In this document: positions 1 to 8,910 of the stretch, in pieces
Position numbering within the stretch: the first letter of the stretch is position 1
Layout of the letters: every line of letters starts with the position of its first letter
DNA from: Ensifer sp. USDA 6670
Lineage (GTDB): Bacteria > Pseudomonadota > Alphaproteobacteria > Rhizobiales > Rhizobiaceae
Direction of reading: 5' to 3'
Assembly: GCA_000421085.1 (NCBI GenBank)
Contig: ATWE01000004.1
Location: 62,001 to 126,000, forward strand
Length of the DNA stretch: 64,000 nt
Translations under genes and position numbers: made by a program
Notes under the pieces: model-generated
Seen by the model: only the letters and a program-made list of their open reading frames with translations
Database searches by the model: none
Told to the model about the DNA's origin: nothing

Positions 1-2
1 CA

Positions 3-107
3 TCTGTGATCGCCGGTTCTCCTGAGAATAAGCGCACGATCCGCCGCCGGAATATGGACCTGCTCGTCATCCTCCGGCAATGTGACCGCGTGGAACAAGC
101 ATCATAG
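3..107 (+). CDS. C-terminal end of an unidentified gene
   Basis: An open frame enters from the left edge and stops with TAG at 105-107. It gives 34 residues ending in a basic stretch (NKRTIRRRN) and then LLVILRQCDRVEQAS. The end looks like genuine helical protein sequence, but too little is present to name a family. The following 114 bases up to the SDR gene are non-coding and hold a short AACGCCAA tandem near 147-165. It may be the tail of a regulator or enzyme preceding the SDR gene; this is a guess. Confidence 0.35.
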   Translation, partial: SVIAGSPENKRTIRRRNMDLLVILRQCDRVEQAS

Positions 108-221
108 CTGCCCGCAAGCCGGCCGGACACCAGACGCCAAGAACACCAAAACGCCAAAACGCCAAGAGAGCCGTCCCCCAAGCCGCGCCCATAGGCAGCA
201 CTACGACAGCTGGAGGAGCAG

Positions 222-989
222 GTGGCTGGTCGATTACACGGAAAAATCGCGCTGATCAGCGGCGGGGCAGGGGGGTGTGGTCTCGCAGCCTCCGAGCTTT
301 TCGCTCGGGAGGGCGCAGCGGTCGGGATCGTCGATCTCCCGCAGAGCGATGGCGAAGCCGTCGCCGCCCGCCTCCGCAGCGACGGCTTCAAGGCTGCTTT
401 CGCCTCGGCTGATGTGTCGGACGAAGGTCAGGTAACGCAAGCGGTGGAGACGATATCCGGTGAACTCGGACCGATCACGGTCCTGTTCAATCACGCGGGC
501 ACCATCGTCATTCGGCCGTTTCTGGAGACGACTGTCGAGGAATGGGACCGGCTGATGGCCGTCAACGTGCGCAGCATGTTCCTTGTGACCCGCGCTGTCC
601 TTCCCCAGATGATCAACGCCGGGGGCGGATCGATCGTGTGCACCTCTTCTATATCGGCGGTTGCGGCAACTCCCATGGAGGTCCTTTACAACACGACCAA
701 GGGGGCGTGCCACATGTTCGCCCGGTCCGTCGCCGTGGAGTTCAGGGACCGGAACATCCGGTGCAATGCAGTTTGCCCCGGCTTCATCCAGACGGCTCAC
801 GGCCAGAGGGAAGTCGAAGAGCTGACCCGCTACGGCGTCGATGTTTCCGACGCAGCGATCGCCGTCCAACAGGGGCGGATGTGCCGGCCGGACGAGGTCG
901 CTAAGGCCGCCCTTTATCTTGCGAGCGATGACGCGAGTTTTGTCAGCGGCGCCCATCTGTTTGTCGACAATTGTTTTACAGCGATGTGA
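222..989 (+). CDS. SDR family NAD(P)-dependent oxidoreductase
   Basis: A 255-aa classical short-chain dehydrogenase. The cofactor motif SGGAGGCG is at residues 13-20 and Asp38 ends beta-2, which in this family favours NAD over NADP. The catalytic set is Asn115, Ser143, Tyr156 and Lys160 (YNTTK). The start is GTG at 222 with GGAGGA at 212-217. The gene ends 11 bases before the flavoenzyme start, so the two are probably cotranscribed and may oxidise a sugar or polyol and then its lactone. The substrate cannot be told from sequence. Length and motifs are normal for the family. Confidence 0.9.
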   Translation: MAGRLHGKIALISGGAGGCGLAASELFAREGAAVGIVDLPQSDGEAVAARLRSDGFKAAFASADVSDEGQVTQAVETISGELGPITVLFNHAGTIVIRPFLETTVEEWDRLMAVNVRSMFLVTRAVLPQMINAGGGSIVCTSSISAVAATPMEVLYNTTKGACHMFARSVAVEFRDRNIRCNAVCPGFIQTAHGQREVEELTRYGVDVSDAAIAVQQGRMCRPDEVAKAALYLASDDASFVSGAHLFVDNCFTAM

Positions 990-1000
990 GGGGGAGAAAC

Positions 1001-2239
1001 ATGGCTTTCGAAAAAGGTGGAGTTTGGCGGAACTGGGTCGGCAACCAGTACTGCGTATCGCAGTACAAGGCCTCGCCCGATACCGAGGCCGAACTGGCCG
1101 AGCTGGTCGCAGAAGCGGACAAGCGGGATCTCGGAGTTCGCGTCTCCGGTTCGGGGCACTCCTTCACGCCGGTCGTCGGAACCAGTGGTCTCCTTTTGTC
1201 GCTCGCAAATCTCAGGGGCGTTCAGAAGGTCGACAAGGCGCGCAAGCAGATTACCGTAGCAGGCGGAACGTGCATCAACGAGGTGGGGAAGACGCTGAAG
1301 CAGCACGGACTCTCGCTGATCAATCAGGGCGATATCGACAGCCAGGCGGTCGCCGGCGCCTTTACCACCGGAACCCACGGGACCGGGATAAAGCTCGGAA
1401 ACATGGCGTCCTCGATCGCCGGGATGAGGATCGTAAAGGCGAACGGGGAGATCCTCGACATCGACGGGAGCGATGAAGAACTTCTTCACGCGGCTCAGGT
1501 CTCGGTCGGCACGCTCGGTATCATCTCGTCCATGACGCTCAACGTCATGGACGCCTATAACCTGCACGAGCGGCTGTGGCGTGACGACTTCGAGACCTGC
1601 ATGGAGCGCCATGACGAACTGGCGGCAAACCACCGGCATTTCGGGTTCTTCTGGTGCCCGACGCCGGAAAGTCGCCATCTCTACTGCCTGCCGGATACCT
1701 CGGCCGTCTCATCCACGAACAAATTGGCCGACGTCTGCGAAATGAAGGTGATGGATATCACCAACGCGGCGCCGATGGAGAGCGAGTTCGAAAAGATCGC
1801 CTACAGTTCGGAAGTCTACCCCATCGAATACGTCCCGAACTTCGTCGAACTCGAATATGCGGTGCCTGTCGAACACGGCAAGGCGGCAGTCAGAGCCGTG
1901 CGCGATCTCATGCTCAACAAGCATACGAATTGCATCTATCCGATCGAATATCGCTTCACCGCCGGCGATCCGGCATGGATGAGCCCGTTCCATCTGCAGG
2001 ACAGCATCACGCTCTCCGTCTCGGGCGGCCCGGGGATCGATTACTGGGCGTTTTTGAAGGACGTCGACCAGATCCTGCGGGGATACGGCTCGCGGCCGCA
2101 TTGGGGGAAGATGCATTTCCTCGACACCGACGACGTGACGCATCTCTATCCGCGCGCCGGGGATTTCCGGGCGCTGCGAAGGGAACTGGACCCGAAGGGG
2201 CGCTTTCTCAACGACCATCTGAGAATGCTGCTCGGCTGA
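1001..2239 (+). CDS. FAD-linked oxidase of the aldonolactone oxidase type
   Basis: A 412-aa VAO-superfamily flavoprotein. The N-terminal FAD domain carries GSGHSF, with His53 at the position that holds covalent FAD in L-gulono/D-arabinono-lactone and alditol oxidases. A GTHGTG loop follows near residue 127. The C-terminal HWGK at 367-370 is the signature of the sugar-lactone oxidase branch. The ATG at 1001 has GGGGAG just upstream and is preferred over in-frame TTG 971, which lies inside the SDR gene. The probable reaction is oxygen- or acceptor-linked oxidation of an aldonolactone or alditol. It probably works with the preceding SDR. No signal peptide is seen. Confidence 0.85.
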   Translation: MAFEKGGVWRNWVGNQYCVSQYKASPDTEAELAELVAEADKRDLGVRVSGSGHSFTPVVGTSGLLLSLANLRGVQKVDKARKQITVAGGTCINEVGKTLKQHGLSLINQGDIDSQAVAGAFTTGTHGTGIKLGNMASSIAGMRIVKANGEILDIDGSDEELLHAAQVSVGTLGIISSMTLNVMDAYNLHERLWRDDFETCMERHDELAANHRHFGFFWCPTPESRHLYCLPDTSAVSSTNKLADVCEMKVMDITNAAPMESEFEKIAYSSEVYPIEYVPNFVELEYAVPVEHGKAAVRAVRDLMLNKHTNCIYPIEYRFTAGDPAWMSPFHLQDSITLSVSGGPGIDYWAFLKDVDQILRGYGSRPHWGKMHFLDTDDVTHLYPRAGDFRALRRELDPKGRFLNDHLRMLLG

Positions 2240-2244
2240 GGCTC

Positions 2245-2312
2245 ATGATTTCAGGTCGAGTTAAGATGCGGGATGCGGGCGGGAAATCGCACGCAGTTTT
2301 CCTCATCCCGCT
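2245..2312. repeat. Dispersed hairpin repeat, copy 1
   Basis: This element fills the gap between two convergent genes. Outer arms GCGGGATG (2268-2275) and CATCCCGC (2304-2311) pair, and an inner GGAAA/TTTTCC arm extends the hairpin. The core is very close to the element at 25727-25774. The leading ATGATTTCAGGTCGA also occurs, inverted, at 18421-18480. Position and shape suggest a bidirectional terminator derived from a Sinorhizobium intergenic repeat. Confidence 0.7.
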
Positions 2313-3194
2313 CTAAACGAATATCTGATGTTCCGCCGTCACCAGTTCCTGCAGAAACGCTGCGACCGTGCGCACGCGCACCAGGTCGCGGGCGCTCTCG
2401 TGATAGGTCGTCCAATAGGCGCGGCGGATCGTCGTTTCGGGGAGCAGGCGTACAAGCTCCGGATATTGCCGGGCGATATAATTGTGCAGGATGCCGATGC
2501 CGGCGCTGGAGCGGACCGCTTCGGTTTGGCCCGTGGCGCTGGAGATCTCGAAGGAGGCGTCCCAACTGCGCATGACCTCGGTGGAGAAATTGAGCGACGG
2601 CGTGAAGATGAGGTCTTCCACATAGCCGATCCGCCGGAGTTTTTTCAGGTCGTCGATCGTACGGGGTGTGCCATAGCGGGAAAGATAATCTGTCGATGCG
2701 TAGAGGCCGAGCGTATAATCGGTGAGCTTGGACGAGACGAGCCGTCCCTGTTCCGGCCGTTCGATGGTGATCGCGATATCGGCCTCGCGCTGCGACAGCG
2801 AGAAGGAGCGCGGAACAGGAACGAGCTGGAGCTTCAGCTCCGGGTAACGTGCCGTGAGCCGCCCGAGACGCGGCGCCAGGAAGGAGACGCCGAAACCATC
2901 CGGTGCGCCGATGCGCACCGTGCCCGCGATCGCCGTATCGATCCGCCCGACCTGCGACTGGGCGGCGAGCATCTCGGTTTCCATGCGTTCGGCCGCGGCA
3001 AAGAAGACCTCGCCTTCGGCCGTCAGTTCGCAGCCGTTGGGACGCCGGATGAGGAGCTTCGCTTTCAGTCTTTCCTCGAGCGCGGTAACCCGCCGGCTGA
3101 GTGTCGCGTGATTGATGCCGAGCCTTTTCGAGGCAGCGAGGATCTGGCCCGTCCGCGCGACGGCAAGAAATACCCGGACGTCGTCCCAGTTCAT
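2313..3194 (-). CDS. LysR family transcriptional regulator
   Basis: A 293-aa LysR-type regulator. The winged HTH at about residues 3-60 contains GINHATLSRRVTALEERL, and a substrate-binding domain follows from about residue 90. It diverges from the methylmalonate-semialdehyde dehydrogenase gene, with 115 bases between the two starts, so it is a natural candidate regulator of that gene. This is inferred from the arrangement only. The inducer is unknown. The gene converges on the lactone oxidase gene, with a repeat element between the stops. Confidence 0.9.
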   Translation of the reverse strand: MNWDDVRVFLAVARTGQILAASKRLGINHATLSRRVTALEERLKAKLLIRRPNGCELTAEGEVFFAAAERMETEMLAAQSQVGRIDTAIAGTVRIGAPDGFGVSFLAPRLGRLTARYPELKLQLVPVPRSFSLSQREADIAITIERPEQGRLVSSKLTDYTLGLYASTDYLSRYGTPRTIDDLKKLRRIGYVEDLIFTPSLNFSTEVMRSWDASFEISSATGQTEAVRSSAGIGILHNYIARQYPELVRLLPETTIRRAYWTTYHESARDLVRVRTVAAFLQELVTAEHQIFV

Positions 3195-3309
3195 GGGAAG
3201 GCTTTCATGGACTTTAATTTGCGCACAACGGTTCCTGAAATTCGGAAATTGAATTGTTGAAATCGTAGTGCGATCATGAGGGCATAATCAAGGGTCAGGA
3301 GGAACACTC

Positions 3310-4806
3310 ATGTATGAACTCGGTCATTTCATCGACGGCAAGCGCGTCGCCGGCACCAGCGGGCGCGTCAGCAGCATCTTCAACCCGGCAACGGGCGAAG
3401 TTCAGGGTACCGTGGCGCTGGCGAGCGACGCGGACCTGGCCGCCGCCGTCGAGAGCGCCAAGGCTGCCCAGCCCAAGTGGGCCGCCACCAATCCGCAGCG
3501 CCGCGCCCGCGTCTTCATGAAATTCGTCCAGCTCCTGAACGACAACATGAACGAGCTGGCCGAGATGCTCTCCCGCGAGCATGGCAAGACCATCGACGAC
3601 GCCAAGGGCGACATCGTGCGCGGCCTCGAAGTCTGCGAATTCGTCATCGGCATTCCGCACCTGCAGAAGAGCGAATTCACCGAAGGCGCCGGTCCCGGCA
3701 TCGACATGTACTCGATCCGCCAGCCGGTCGGCATCGGCGCCGGCATCACCCCCTTCAATTTCCCCGGCATGATCCCGATGTGGATGTTCGCCCCGGCGAT
3801 CGCCTGCGGCAATGCGTTCATCCTCAAGCCTTCCGAACGCGATCCCTCCGTGCCGATCCGTCTTGCCGAACTGATGATCGAAGCCGGTCTGCCGGCGGGC
3901 ATCCTCAACGTCGTCAACGGTGACAAGGGCGCGGTCGATGCGATCCTGACGCATCCCGATATCGCCGCCGTCTCCTTCGTCGGCTCGACCCCGATCGCCC
4001 GCTACGTCTATGGTACGGCTGCGATGAACGGCAAACGTGCGCAATGCTTCGGCGGCGCAAAGAACCACATGATCATCATGCCGGACGCCGACCTTGACCA
4101 GGCGGCCAACGCCCTTATCGGCGCCGGCTACGGTTCCGCGGGCGAGCGCTGCATGGCGATCTCTGTCGCCGTTCCCGTCGGCGAGGAAACCGCAAACCGG
4201 CTGATCGACAAGCTTGTCCCGATGGTCGAAAGCCTGCGCATCGGTCCCTATACCGACGAAAAGGCCGATATGGGGCCTGTCGTCACCAAGGAGGCGGAGC
4301 AGCGCATCCGCAGCCTGATCGACAGCGGCATAGAGCAGGGCGCGAAGCTCGTGGTCGACGGCCGAGATTTCAAGCTGCAGGGCTATGAGAACGGCCACTT
4401 CATCGGCGGCTGCCTTTTCGACGACGTCACACCCGACATGGACATCTACAAGACCGAAATCTTCGGACCCGTCCTGTCGGTCGTCCGCGCCAGGAACTAC
4501 GAAGAGGCCCTGTCGCTGCCGATGAAGCACGAATACGGCAACGGTGTCGCCATCTATACCCGCGACGGCGATGCGGCGCGCGACTTCGCCTCCCGCATCA
4601 ATATCGGCATGGTCGGCGTCAATGTTCCGATCCCGGTTCCGCTCGCCTATCATTCATTCGGCGGCTGGAAATCCTCGTCCTTCGGCGATCTCAATCAGCA
4701 TGGCACGGATTCGATCAAGTTCTGGACCCGGACAAAGACCATCACCTCGCGTTGGCCGTCAGGCATCAAGGACGGTGCCGAGTTCTCGATACCGACGATG
4801 CGGTAG
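3310..4806 (+). CDS. mmsA: CoA-acylating methylmalonate-semialdehyde dehydrogenase
   Basis: A 498-aa aldehyde dehydrogenase of the MMSDH/IolA type. Asn150 (TPFNFP), Lys173 (LKPSER) and the catalytic Cys281 in GSAGERCMAI are all present. The family converts malonate or methylmalonate semialdehyde to acetyl- or propionyl-CoA with NAD and CoA, in valine and myo-inositol catabolism. The start ATG 3310 has AGGAGG at 3298-3303. The gene stands alone between a divergent LysR gene and a strong terminator. With no iol or other mms genes here, valine/beta-alanine versus inositol use cannot be decided. It may equally be called iolA. Confidence 0.95.
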   Translation: MYELGHFIDGKRVAGTSGRVSSIFNPATGEVQGTVALASDADLAAAVESAKAAQPKWAATNPQRRARVFMKFVQLLNDNMNELAEMLSREHGKTIDDAKGDIVRGLEVCEFVIGIPHLQKSEFTEGAGPGIDMYSIRQPVGIGAGITPFNFPGMIPMWMFAPAIACGNAFILKPSERDPSVPIRLAELMIEAGLPAGILNVVNGDKGAVDAILTHPDIAAVSFVGSTPIARYVYGTAAMNGKRAQCFGGAKNHMIIMPDADLDQAANALIGAGYGSAGERCMAISVAVPVGEETANRLIDKLVPMVESLRIGPYTDEKADMGPVVTKEAEQRIRSLIDSGIEQGAKLVVDGRDFKLQGYENGHFIGGCLFDDVTPDMDIYKTEIFGPVLSVVRARNYEEALSLPMKHEYGNGVAIYTRDGDAARDFASRINIGMVGVNVPIPVPLAYHSFGGWKSSSFGDLNQHGTDSIKFWTRTKTITSRWPSGIKDGAEFSIPTMR

Positions 4807-4835
4807 CGCGAACAAAGATCTCCTCCCTCCAATTG

Positions 4836-4861
4836 GAGCCTCCTTCGGGAGGCTCTTTTTT
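4836..4861 (+). terminator. Rho-independent terminator of mmsA
   Basis: A perfect 8-bp stem, GAGCCTCC (4836-4843) with GGAGGCTC (4848-4855), closes a TTCG tetraloop and is followed by six T residues. Confidence 0.95.
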
Positions 4862-4986
4862 GTTGCGCGAGGTCTGGCAGGGAAAGCATCTTTCCGACGC
4901 ATCCCCCGACGCCGGACCGGCGCAAGGCGATCCTTGTCTGGATCGGACACGAACGGAAATAGGGAGCACTTCCGCCGGCACGAACG

Positions 4987-5010
4987 AAAACGGCGGGCAT
5001 TCGCCCGCCG
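4987..5010 (-). terminator. Terminator of the iron-binding protein gene
   Basis: On the minus strand an 8-bp stem (CGGCGGGC with GCCCGCCG, 4-base loop) is followed by TTTT. It lies 27 bases beyond the stop of the periplasmic iron-binding protein gene. Confidence 0.85.
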
Positions 5011-5037
5011 TCGTCGCACCTGTCCGGCGTGTTCCCG

Positions 5038-6081
5038 TCAATCCTGCGGGCCGTCGTTGTAGCCGACCTTGTCGACCAGTTCCGAGGCCTTCTTGCGGTT
5101 TGCCGCGATTTCTGCGAGCGGCAGCGTGTCGGGCTTGATCTCACCGAAGGACTTGACGACTTCCGATGGCTCGGCGCCCGGCAGCACCGGATATTCGAAG
5201 ACCTGCTCGGCATAGATCTTCTGCGCTTCGCCTTCGGACAGGAATTCCATGAGCTTCAGGGCATTCTCCTTGTTCGGCGCGTTCTTGGCGAGCGCCATGC
5301 CGGAGATGTTCACATGGGTGCCCCGGTCCTTCGTGTTCGGGAACAGAACCTTGATGGCCGAGGCCCATTCCTTCTGTTCGGGCTCCTTCTCGTTGGTGAT
5401 CATCAGGCCGACATAGTAGCTGTTGCCGAGCGCCAGGTCGCACTCCCCGGCGAAGATTGCCTTGGCCTGGTCGCGGTCGCCGCCGTCCGGCTTCTTGGCA
5501 AGATTGTTCCTGAGGCCGGTCAGCCATTTTTCCGCTTCGGCTTCGCCATGATGGGCGATCATGGAGGCGAACAGCCCGACATTATAGGAGTGCTGGCCGT
5601 CGCGGGTGCAGATCTTGCCCTTCCACTTCGGGTCGGCGAGTTCCTCATAGGTGATGTCGTCCTGTGCGACTCGCTCCTTCGAGGCGTAGACCACGCGGCC
5701 GCGCGTCGTCAGGCCGAACCAGTTGCCGTCCGGATCCCGGAAATGGTCGGGGATGTCCTTGTTGATGGTTTCGTTGGCGACCGGCTGCGTCACGCCCGCA
5801 TCCTTGGCTTCGGTCAGGCGGCTGATATCCACGGTCAGGATTACGTCGGCGGGAGAGTTCGCGCCCTCGGCCTGGATGCGCTCGACTAGACCCTTGTCGA
5901 GGAAGAGCACGTTGGTCGTGATCCCCGTCTTCTTGGTGAAGGCGTCCAATAGCGGCTGAATGAGGTCCGGCTGCCGGTAGGAGTAGATGTTGACCTCCCC
6001 ATCGGCGCGGACAGGCGCCGTTGAGGCAAGAAATGTCGCCGCCACGGACAGCGCGCCGATCAGCGCTTTTGAAATCTTCAT
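5038..6081 (-). CDS. fbpA: Periplasmic ferric-iron ABC transporter binding protein
   Basis: A 347-aa Fe(3+) solute-binding protein of the FbpA/FutA type. The signal peptide ends at about Ala26 (PVRA-DGE). The mature start VNIYSYRQPDL is typical, and a late pair of tyrosines (NSYYVG) sits where the family binds iron. The start ATG has GGAGA upstream. No permease or ATPase genes accompany it between mmsA and rirA, so it is an orphan that must use components encoded elsewhere. It diverges from rirA, and orthologs are described as RirA-regulated in rhizobia. The upstream region has a near-match to a RirA box. Confidence 0.9.
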   Translation of the reverse strand: MKISKALIGALSVAATFLASTAPVRADGEVNIYSYRQPDLIQPLLDAFTKKTGITTNVLFLDKGLVERIQAEGANSPADVILTVDISRLTEAKDAGVTQPVANETINKDIPDHFRDPDGNWFGLTTRGRVVYASKERVAQDDITYEELADPKWKGKICTRDGQHSYNVGLFASMIAHHGEAEAEKWLTGLRNNLAKKPDGGDRDQAKAIFAGECDLALGNSYYVGLMITNEKEPEQKEWASAIKVLFPNTKDRGTHVNISGMALAKNAPNKENALKLMEFLSEGEAQKIYAEQVFEYPVLPGAEPSEVVKSFGEIKPDTLPLAEIAANRKKASELVDKVGYNDGPQD

Positions 6082-6111
6082 GGTGTTCTCTCCTTTTTCG
6101 TGCTTTAAACT

Positions 6112-6126
6112 TAACCGACTTAATCA
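6112..6126. promoter_or_regulatory. Possible RirA (iron-responsive) box
   Basis: TAA-N9-TCA differs by one base from the TGA-N9-TCA iron-responsive operator described for RirA. It lies about 30 bases upstream of the iron-binding protein start, where a repressor would act. The match is short and imperfect. Confidence 0.35.
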
Positions 6127-6200
6127 TATTTCTGCCGCCCGCAGGGGCACCAGTCAACAACGAAACGGTGAAGAGATAACCTTCGTGAATTTTTCCACTT

Positions 6201-6217
6201 TTTGGAATTGTTCCAAA
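6201..6217. promoter_or_regulatory. Irr-type iron control element overlapping the rirA promoter
   Basis: A perfect dyad TTTGGAA-TTG-TTCCAAA fits the TTnGAA-N3-TTCnAA form of the Irr box of Rhizobiales. It overlaps a candidate -35 (TTGTTC, 6208-6213) that is 17 bases from a candidate -10 (TATATG, 6231-6236) for rirA, so bound Irr would block the promoter. Confidence 0.65.
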
Positions 6218-6270
6218 CTATGATCCGTCCTATATGATGAGGCACGAATTTATCGGATCCGGAGCAAAAA

Positions 6271-6735
6271 ATGCGTCTGACGAAGCAAACCAACTACGCG
6301 GTACGCATGTTGATGTACTGTGCTGCGAACGGCGAGAAGCTCAGCCGCATTCCCGAGATTGCCAGGGCTTACGGCGTTTCCGAACTGTTCCTTTTCAAGA
6401 TCCTGCAGCCGCTCACGAGAGCCGGCCTGGTCGAGACCGTGCGCGGCCGCAACGGCGGCGTCCGCCTGCCGAAACCGGCGTCGGAGATCACCCTTTTTGA
6501 CGTCGTTAAGGTGACGGAAGACAGTTTCGCCATGGCGGAATGCTTCGAGGCGGGCGAGATCGACTGCCCGCTGGTGGACAGCTGCGGCCTCAATGCCGCG
6601 CTGCGCAAGGCGCTGAACGCCTTTTTCGAAGTGCTTCAGGGATACACGATCGACGACCTGGTCAAGGCCCGGCCGCAGATCAACTTCCTCCTGGGGCTGG
6701 AAGAGCCGGTCCGCCCGCAGACCTCGGCCGCCTGA
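6271..6735 (+). CDS. rirA: Rrf2-family iron-responsive regulator RirA
   Basis: A 154-aa Rrf2 regulator. The N-terminal winged helix begins MRLTKQTNYA. Three cysteines at 91, 99 and 105 match the spacing of the Fe-S ligands of RirA. RirA represses iron-uptake genes in iron-replete rhizobia and loses its cluster when iron is low. It diverges from a periplasmic iron-binding protein gene, a likely target. The length and C-terminal VRPQTSAA fit RirA rather than IscR or NsrR. An Irr-like operator sits over its promoter, consistent with the known mutual control of RirA and Irr. Confidence 0.95.
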   Translation: MRLTKQTNYAVRMLMYCAANGEKLSRIPEIARAYGVSELFLFKILQPLTRAGLVETVRGRNGGVRLPKPASEITLFDVVKVTEDSFAMAECFEAGEIDCPLVDSCGLNAALRKALNAFFEVLQGYTIDDLVKARPQINFLLGLEEPVRPQTSAA

Positions 6736-7210
6736 ATTCACTCGCATCTGCGAGCGTGCCGAGAAGCTCTGCCCTGAAGCAGCCTTAGAGCGGGACGGAA
6801 AACCCACGTATGTCGCGGCACGCACGCTGGTGGCGGAGCTCACCCGTGAACTGCTGCTTCCAGTTGCTCCTCGGCGGCTTTTGCTTCCGGCGGGCATCTC
6901 AGAACCTCGAACGGTAGTGAGCACTTTCGAGGTCGAATGCTTCCCTTCGACAGCGCAGCTTAGAGTTTATCTGCATTTCCCTTAAGAGTTCGCGACTGAG
7001 GCTGCTAGCTCCGGAACCGCGGTTGTCGGCGAAAGTCGGGGATAGTTCCGCACGCTCTATTTGCGGAAGAATTTTTCGCATAGACAAAATTCCAAAGCGA
7101 CTTATTGCATTGCGACGCCAAATGTCGTTCCATCCGCCCTTGACCGGGTGTAAACGTCATGCCGCGTCAGATAAATTGCGAGAACAAAAACAAATCTGGG
7201 AAGCAAGCTC
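6736..7210. other. Long intergenic region before dppA
   Basis: These 475 bases hold no convincing gene. A short dyad CTCGCA-TC-TGCGAG (6741-6754) follows rirA but has no T-tract. TTAGAGCGGGACGGAAAACC near 6786 resembles half of the dispersed hairpin repeat. The last 200 bases are AT-richer and should hold the dpp promoter; I could not pick one with confidence. Confidence 0.5.
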
Positions 7211-8806
7211 ATGAAAAAGCTCACTACTCTCTTGGCAGCGACGGCGCTTGCCACGCTGATGGCCGGCACTGCCTGGTCGAAAACTTTCGTCTTCTGCTCG
7301 GAAGGGTCGCCGGAAGGCTTTGACCCGGGCCTCTATACGGCCGGCACCACGTTCGACGCTGCCGCGCATACCGTTTACAGCCGTCTTCTCGAGTTCAAGA
7401 AGGGCACGACGGAGACCGAGCCCGGGCTCGCCGAAAGCTGGACGATTTCCGACGACGGCCTTGAATATACTTTCAAGCTGCGTCCCGGCGTCAAGTTCCA
7501 GACGACCGAGTTCTTCACCCCCACCCGCGAACTGAACGCCGACGATGTGGTCTTCTCGATCGAGCGCCAGTGGAAGTCCGACCATCCGTGGCACGGCTAC
7601 GTAACCGGCGGTTCCTGGGAATATTTCGCCGGCATGGGCCTGCCGGAACTGCTCGAGTCGGTCGAGAAAGTCGACGACATGACGGTCAAGATCAAGCTGA
7701 AGCGCAAGGAAGCGCCGTTCCTCGCCAATCTTGCCATGCCCTTCGCATCGATCATGTCGAAGGAATATGCCGACAAGCTGCAGGCCGAAGGCAAGATGAA
7801 CCAGCTCAACCAGATGCCGCTCGGCACCGGTCCTTTCGCCTTTGTCGGCTATCAGCAGGACGCGGTCATCCGCTACAAGGCTCATCCGGACTTCTGGGGC
7901 GGAAAACAGAAGATCGACGACCTGGTTTTCGCGATCACCACGGATGCGGCCGTTCGCTTCCAGAAGCTGCAGGCCGGCGAATGCCACCTGATGCCCTATC
8001 CGAACGCGGCCGATGTGGAAGCCATGAAAGCCGATCCGAACCTGAAGGTGATGGAACAGGCCGGTCTCAACGTCGCCTACCTCGCCTACAACACGACGCA
8101 GCCGCCTTTCGACAAGGTCGAAGTGCGCAAGGCCCTGAACAAGGCGATCAACAAGCAGGCGATCGTCGATGCCGTCTTCCAGGGCCAGGCCACGCCGGCG
8201 ACCAACCCGATTCCGCCGACGATGTGGTCCTATAACGAACACATCGAAGACGACACCTACGATCCGGAAGCGGCGAAGAAGATGCTCGAGGATGCCGGCG
8301 TCAAGGACCTTTCGATGAAGGTCTGGGCTATGCCGGTCGCGCGTCCCTACATGCTGAACGCCCGTCGCGCCGCCGAGCTGATGCAGGCCGATTTCGCCAA
8401 GGTCGGTGTCAAGGTCGAAATCGTCTCCTACGAATGGGCGGAATATCTCGAGAAGTCCAAGGCTAAGGACCGCGACGGTGCGGTCATCCTCGGCTGGACG
8501 GGCGACAATGGCGACCCGGACAACTTCCTCGACACGCTGCTCGGTTGCGACGCTGTCGGCGGCAACAACCGCGCGCAGTGGTGCGACAAGGAGTTCGACG
8601 AACTCGTCACGAAGGCGAAGGAAGCATCCGACGTTGCAGAGCGCACCAAGCTCTACGAGGAGGCGCAGGTCGTCTTCAAGCGCGAAGCCCCCTGGGCAAC
8701 GCTCGACCACTCGCTCTCCATCGTCCCGATGCGCAAGAATGTCGAAGGCTTCGTGCAGAGCCCGCTCGGCGATTTTGCTTTCGACGGCGTTGATATTGTA
8801 GAGTAA
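7211..8806 (+). CDS. dppA: Dipeptide ABC transporter substrate-binding protein
   Basis: A 531-aa family-5 extracellular solute-binding protein. The signal peptide runs to about residue 23 (GTAWS-KTF). The typical start KTFVFCSEGSPEGFDPGLY follows, then the long peptide-binding fold ending FDGVDIVE. It is periplasmic and delivers di- or tripeptides to the DppBC channel. It is the first gene of a five-gene operon. A stem-loop after the stop probably lowers downstream expression, a usual way to make excess binding protein. Family-5 proteins can also bind nickel or haem, but the whole operon fits Dpp best. Confidence 0.93.
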   Translation: MKKLTTLLAATALATLMAGTAWSKTFVFCSEGSPEGFDPGLYTAGTTFDAAAHTVYSRLLEFKKGTTETEPGLAESWTISDDGLEYTFKLRPGVKFQTTEFFTPTRELNADDVVFSIERQWKSDHPWHGYVTGGSWEYFAGMGLPELLESVEKVDDMTVKIKLKRKEAPFLANLAMPFASIMSKEYADKLQAEGKMNQLNQMPLGTGPFAFVGYQQDAVIRYKAHPDFWGGKQKIDDLVFAITTDAAVRFQKLQAGECHLMPYPNAADVEAMKADPNLKVMEQAGLNVAYLAYNTTQPPFDKVEVRKALNKAINKQAIVDAVFQGQATPATNPIPPTMWSYNEHIEDDTYDPEAAKKMLEDAGVKDLSMKVWAMPVARPYMLNARRAAELMQADFAKVGVKVEIVSYEWAEYLEKSKAKDRDGAVILGWTGDNGDPDNFLDTLLGCDAVGGNNRAQWCDKEFDELVTKAKEASDVAERTKLYEEAQVVFKREAPWATLDHSLSIVPMRKNVEGFVQSPLGDFAFDGVDIVE

Positions 8807-8825
8807 TCTTTTCGACTGATCCGAA

Positions 8826-8865
8826 GGGGGCGTTTGCCGCTGGCGAGCGCCCCTCTTCCTTTTTG
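8826..8865 (+). terminator. Partial terminator between dppA and dppB
   Basis: GGGGCG (8827-8832) pairs with CGCCCC (8848-8853), with an inner GCC/GGC, followed by TCTTCCTTTTTG. The T-tract is broken, so read-through to dppB is expected. Confidence 0.7.
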
Positions 8866-8910
8866 CCAGTGCCGCCGCTCATGCGGCCACGGTTGGCATG
8901 AGGTTTGACT

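Noticed and set aside
7157..8710. A 517-aa open frame antisense to dppA
   Set aside because: A high-GC shadow of an unmistakable dppA gene, rich in Arg, Val and Asp with no family pattern.
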